From NCBI GenBank assembly GCA_902518185.1, contig CABYFG010000003.1, forward strand, positions 1-64,000: a DNA stretch of 64,000 nt. The letters are read 5' to 3'. Shown in pieces: positions 60,496-64,000 of the stretch (positions are counted from its first letter, which is position 1; each line of letters starts with the position of its first letter). The stretch is from an uncultured Pelagibacteraceae bacterium. GTDB taxonomy: Bacteria > Pseudomonadota > Alphaproteobacteria > Pelagibacterales > Pelagibacteraceae. The notes under the pieces are model-generated. The model was not told the origin of the DNA. It saw nothing but the letters and a program-made list of their open reading frames with translations, and made no database searches. Made by a program: the position numbers and the translations under genes.

Positions 60496-63148
60496 ATTAA
60501 TTTTAAATTTTAAATCTAAAGATGTTAAAAAAATTAAAAATCCAAAAAATTTTTTAGGTGGGAAAGGAGCAAATTTAGCAGAAATGGGTAGAATGGGATT
60601 ACCTGTACCACCCGGATTTACAATATCAACAAAAGTTTGTGAGATATTTTATAAATATAAAAAAAAGTTAAATTTAAAATTAATTAGTCAAATAAAGAAT
60701 GAAGTAAAAGTAATAGAAAAAGATGTTTCAAAAAAGTTTGGTGATTTAAAAAACCCTCTTCTTTTGTCAGTCAGATCTGGAGCTAGAGTTTCAATGCCAG
60801 GTATGATGGACACAATTTTGAATCTTGGCTTAAATGATAAAACAGTAATTGCACTAGCTAAAAAAACCCTGAATGGAAGATTTGCTAAAGATAGTTATAG
60901 AAGATTTATTCAAATGTACGCAAATGTTGTTATGGGTGTTGAAAGCTACCACTTTGAAGAATTGATTGAAAACTATAAGTTAACTAAAGGTGTTCTTTTA
61001 GATACTGATTTAAATGAAGAGGATTGGGACGGTTTAATAAAAGACTTTAAAAATATTGTAAAAGAACAAACAAAAAAAGATTTTCCTCAAGAGGTTTATC
61101 AACAATTATTTGGAGCTATAAATGCTGTATTTTTATCCTGGGAAAGTAATCGTGCAAAAGTTTATAGAAAATTAAATCAGATCCCATCTGAATGGGGAAC
61201 TGCAGTAAATGTTCAGTCCATGGTTTTTGGAAATATGGGAAATGATTGTGCTACTGGAGTAGTGTTTACAAGAAATCCATCAGATGGATCAAACAATATT
61301 TATGGTGAGTATTTAATCAACGCTCAGGGTGAAGATGTTGTTGCAGGGACTAGAACACCACAACACATTACTAAAATTAAAAAAAAAGAGGCGAATGTAA
61401 ATGATTTATCTATGGAAGAGTCTATGCCTTTAGTTTTTAAACAATTATATAAAATTTTAAAAAAATTAGAAAAACACTATAAAGATATGCAAGACGTGGA
61501 GTTTACGGTTGAAAATGGTAAACTTTGGATACTCCAAACTCGTTCAGGAAAAAGAACATCAAAATCTGCAGTAAAAATTGCTGTTGACATGGTGAAGGAA
61601 AAACTGATTACTAAAAATGAAGCATTACTAAGAATTGATCCAAATTCTTTAGATACATTGCTACACCCAACTCTAGACGAGAAAAGTTCAATTAAAGTAA
61701 TTGCTCATGGCTTGCCTGCATCTCCTGGCGCTGTAAGTGGTAAAGTTGTGTTCACATCTGAAGAGGCTGAAAGGCTAAATGGTATGATGCAGGATACAAT
61801 TTTAGTTAGAGTAGAAACTTCTCCAGAGGATATACAGGGAATGCATGCAGCAAAAGGAATTTTGACTGCAAGAGGCGGGATGACAAGTCACGCTGCAGTA
61901 GTTGCAAGGGGAATGGGTAGACCTTGTGTGTCAGGCTCAAGTGAGATTGATATCAATTATGATAAAAAAACATTTAAAACATCTACAATTGAAATAAAAG
62001 AGGGAGACACAATTACAATTGATGGCTCCTCTGGTAGGATAATTTTAGGTACCGTACCAACAGTAAAGCCAGAAATTTCAGGAGATTTTTCAAAATTAAT
62101 GAAATGGGCTGATAATATAAGAAGATTAAAGATTAGAACAAATTCAGAAACTCCTGTGGACACTAAAACAGCGAGAGATTTTGGTGCTGAGGGTATAGGC
62201 CTTTGTAGAACCGAGCATATGTTTTTTGATGAAAAAAGAATTTTATATGTAAGAGAAATGATCTTATCTAAAACTCAAGATGACAGGGCTAAAGCTCTAG
62301 AAAAGCTTTTACCTTTTCAAAAAAAAGATTTTATGAAAATTTTTACTATTATGCATGGTCTTCCAGTAACTGTGAGGTTGTTAGACCCACCACTTCATGA
62401 ATTTTTGCCAAAATCCAAAAAAGAGATTCTTGAAATAGCAAGTGTAATGAACATAGATAAGAGTGAATTAGAGACTAGAATAGAAGAGCTTTTTGAACAA
62501 AATCCTATGTTAGGGCACAGGGGTTGTAGACTAGGAATTTCTTTTCCTGAAATTTATGAAATGCAATGTAGAGCAATTTTTGAGGCATTATCAGAGCTAA
62601 AAAAAAATAGACGAAAATCTGCATTTCCTGAGATAATGATACCACTTGTTTCAACTGAGGCAGAAATAAAAATTATAAAAGATCTTGTAATAAATACGGC
62701 TAGAAAAGTTCAAAATAAAAATAAAATAAAGATTAATTTTTTAGTTGGTACAATGATTGAGTTACCTCGGGCTGCAATAAAAGCAAATGATATTGCTAAA
62801 CATGCTGAATTTTTTAGTTTTGGAACTAACGATTTAACTCAAACTACTTTTGGCATAAGTAGAGATGATAGTGGGAAATTTTTAAATGATTATATAGATA
62901 ATAAGATTTTTACAATAGATCCATTTATATCAATAGATGACGGTGTAAAAGATTTAGTGGAGATAGCTGTTGAAAAAGGAAAAAAAATAAACAGAAAACT
63001 AAAATTAGGAATTTGTGGTGAACATGGGGGCGACCCAATGAGTATTAACTTTTGCTCAAAAATTGGTCTAAATTATGTATCCTGCTCTCCGTATAGAGTT
63101 CCTATTGCAAGATTGGCAGCTGCTCAGGCAGAATTAAAGAAAATCTGA
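60488..63148 (+). CDS. ppdK: Pyruvate, phosphate dikinase
   Basis: Reversible conversion of pyruvate, ATP and phosphate to PEP, AMP and PPi. The N-terminal ATP-grasp domain has NFLGGKGANLAEMGRMGLPVPPGFTIS and SVRSGARVSMPGMMDTILN. The swivelling phosphohistidine domain has ARGGMTSHAAVVARGMG (His468). The C-terminal barrel has FGTNDLTQTTFG and ICGEHGGDP (Cys843). Length, 886 residues, is typical. Together with the fba-pgk-gap block it supports gluconeogenesis, or PPi-linked glycolysis. Confidence 0.96.
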   Translation: MNRLILNFKSKDVKKIKNPKNFLGGKGANLAEMGRMGLPVPPGFTISTKVCEIFYKYKKKLNLKLISQIKNEVKVIEKDVSKKFGDLKNPLLLSVRSGARVSMPGMMDTILNLGLNDKTVIALAKKTLNGRFAKDSYRRFIQMYANVVMGVESYHFEELIENYKLTKGVLLDTDLNEEDWDGLIKDFKNIVKEQTKKDFPQEVYQQLFGAINAVFLSWESNRAKVYRKLNQIPSEWGTAVNVQSMVFGNMGNDCATGVVFTRNPSDGSNNIYGEYLINAQGEDVVAGTRTPQHITKIKKKEANVNDLSMEESMPLVFKQLYKILKKLEKHYKDMQDVEFTVENGKLWILQTRSGKRTSKSAVKIAVDMVKEKLITKNEALLRIDPNSLDTLLHPTLDEKSSIKVIAHGLPASPGAVSGKVVFTSEEAERLNGMMQDTILVRVETSPEDIQGMHAAKGILTARGGMTSHAAVVARGMGRPCVSGSSEIDINYDKKTFKTSTIEIKEGDTITIDGSSGRIILGTVPTVKPEISGDFSKLMKWADNIRRLKIRTNSETPVDTKTARDFGAEGIGLCRTEHMFFDEKRILYVREMILSKTQDDRAKALEKLLPFQKKDFMKIFTIMHGLPVTVRLLDPPLHEFLPKSKKEILEIASVMNIDKSELETRIEELFEQNPMLGHRGCRLGISFPEIYEMQCRAIFEALSELKKNRRKSAFPEIMIPLVSTEAEIKIIKDLVINTARKVQNKNKIKINFLVGTMIELPRAAIKANDIAKHAEFFSFGTNDLTQTTFGISRDDSGKFLNDYIDNKIFTIDPFISIDDGVKDLVEIAVEKGKKINRKLKLGICGEHGGDPMSINFCSKIGLNYVSCSPYRVPIARLAAAQAELKKI

Positions 63149-63154
63149 TAAATT

Positions 63155-63865
63155 TTATTTTTGATAGATTAAAATAAAGTGGTTAATATTTTTTTTCATC
63201 AACTTATAAACCATTCTCAATAATAGTTGTATTTTATTACTTTTAAAAATTATCTTATTTAAAAATTTTTTTTTTGCAAATCGAATTGGTAATAATGATA
63301 AAATCTCAAATTTATAATTTAACTTTCTTAGGTTGACAAACAAGTCTTCTTTATTTTCAATCTGTTCAAATATCAACAAACCATTTGTCCTTAGTTTATT
63401 AATTAGAATATCTATTAATTTCTTTTGATTACTGAAATTTGCATCTCTGGTAAATGGGTAAACTTCTCGTAAATAGATTATGTCGTATTTTTTTTTAAAC
63501 TTGTCCAAACTTTCTATATCTGATTGAAAAAAATTTTCACTAGGGAAAGCCTTTCTATGAATATCACTTACAGAATCCGATGGATCGCAATAATCGATGT
63601 TAAATCCCCCAAATTTATTTAACTCTCTTGCTATGAAACCAAGGCCACATCCACAATCTAAGATACGCTCATTTTTTCTATTTAAATGATCTTTGATGAA
63701 GGTATCTAATCTATGTGCATATAATTTTGCTATTTTTATTTGAGAATGAGCATCAATATTTTCTTCTGTTAAACTTTTCCAAAATTCATCAATAGATACA
63801 TCTAATTTTTTTTTTAGATAAGTAAAAGAACTTGGCTCATTTTTATTGTAGTTATTAAATTTCAT
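63155..63865 (-). CDS. Class I SAM-dependent methyltransferase
   Basis: A 236-residue protein with RILDCGCGLGFIARELNKFGGFNIDYCDPSD (SAM-binding glycine loop and Asp) and YDIIYLREVYPF as the post-I/II strand. Substrate is unknown. The N terminus (PSSFTYLKKKLDVSIDEFWKSL) is not recognised. It lies on the minus strand after ppdK, with a second minus-strand gene upstream of it. Such stand-alone methyltransferases occur in glycan-modification loci, which is not proven here. Confidence 0.7.
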   Translation of the reverse strand: MKFNNYNKNEPSSFTYLKKKLDVSIDEFWKSLTEENIDAHSQIKIAKLYAHRLDTFIKDHLNRKNERILDCGCGLGFIARELNKFGGFNIDYCDPSDSVSDIHRKAFPSENFFQSDIESLDKFKKKYDIIYLREVYPFTRDANFSNQKKLIDILINKLRTNGLLIFEQIENKEDLFVNLRKLNYKFEILSLLPIRFAKKKFLNKIIFKSNKIQLLLRMVYKLMKKNINHFILIYQK

Positions 63866-63884
63866 CTTAATTTCTAATATTACA

Positions 63885-64000
63885 TTAATCTTTTAGCTCA
63901 AATAATAATTTTCTATCTTCTTTATAAAAAGAGTAAATCTTATCAAATTCTTTTTTAAAAAGAATTGAAAAATCTATTTTCTTTTTTAACGAATAATTTA
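63885..64000 (-). CDS. C-terminal end of an unidentified protein (truncated by window)
   Basis: An open frame enters from the right edge on the minus strand and ends at 63885 with about 37 residues visible (KKKIDFSILFKKEF then FYKEDRKLLFELKD). It has no recognisable domain. It lies 19 bases upstream of the methyltransferase gene on the same strand, so the two may be one operon. Confidence 0.45.
   Translation of the reverse strand, partial: NYSLKKKIDFSILFKKEFDKIYSFYKEDRKLLFELKD

Overview
The window is AT-rich, gene-dense DNA from an alphaproteobacterium. It most likely comes from the SAR11 clade (Candidatus Pelagibacter or a close relative). Supporting evidence: coding is very compact, with spacers usually under 100 bases and many 1 to 20 base overlaps. 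Proteins are rich in K, N and I. Alphaproteobacterial markers are present: a TrcR/DUF1013 regulator, the short aa3-oxidase subunit IV next to a three-gene transhydrogenase, an RpoH with an RpoH box, and cysteine-free L31 and L36. A lone 5S rRNA gene sits at the edge of a polysaccharide island, as described for hypervariable region 2 of Pelagibacter genomes.

Bases 1-18201 are a cell-surface polysaccharide island. It holds GDP-sugar enzymes (GDP-mannose 4,6-dehydratase, GDP-fucose synthase, a GDP-mannose 3,5-epimerase), other extended SDR sugar dehydratases or epimerases, several glycosyltransferases including a GT2-GT26 fusion, a WecA-like initiating transferase, a Wzx-like flippase, two Wzy/WaaL-like membrane proteins, a carbamoyltransferase and a methyltransferase. 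Together they could build, decorate, flip and polymerise an undecaprenyl-linked glycan. Gene strand alternates in blocks, as expected of a mosaic island. The island ends at the isolated 5S rRNA gene (about 18328-18446).

Bases 18457-22381 run from a sugar epimerase straight into rpmJ, the subunit IV gene and pntA-pntAB-pntB. On the other strand, 22391-30595 carries initiator tRNA-Met, rpsU, trcR, rpmE, an inositol monophosphatase, efp, thiE and a fba-pgk-gap-tkt carbon cluster. Bases 30651-39910 hold a coiled-coil gene with zapA, fau, a YmdB-like phosphodiesterase, yebC, a RuvC-like nuclease, tolQRAB-pal-cpoB and tilS. Then come ftsH-folP-glmM-thiD-purA (39975-46374), rluD and rpoH on the minus strand, tRNA-Arg(TCG), a two-gene ABC-2 exporter and tsaC, xseB-ispA-dxs, aroC, pdxH, a polyprenyl diphosphate synthase, an S49 peptidase, glyQ-glyS, ppdK, a methyltransferase and a truncated gene at the right edge.

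No CRISPR array, insertion sequence, integrase or prophage was seen, and no gene-free stretch longer than about 130 bases exists. I found no clearly new multi-gene system. The most interesting points are the orphan 5S at the island boundary, the GT2-GT26 fusion, the plant-type GDP-mannose 3,5-epimerase, a GAPDH whose cofactor loop suggests NADP use, a possible non-canonical rpsU start, an A:U pair in the initiator tRNA anticodon stem, and a RuvC-like gene without ruvAB. All functional calls rest on reading motifs by eye; no database search was run.
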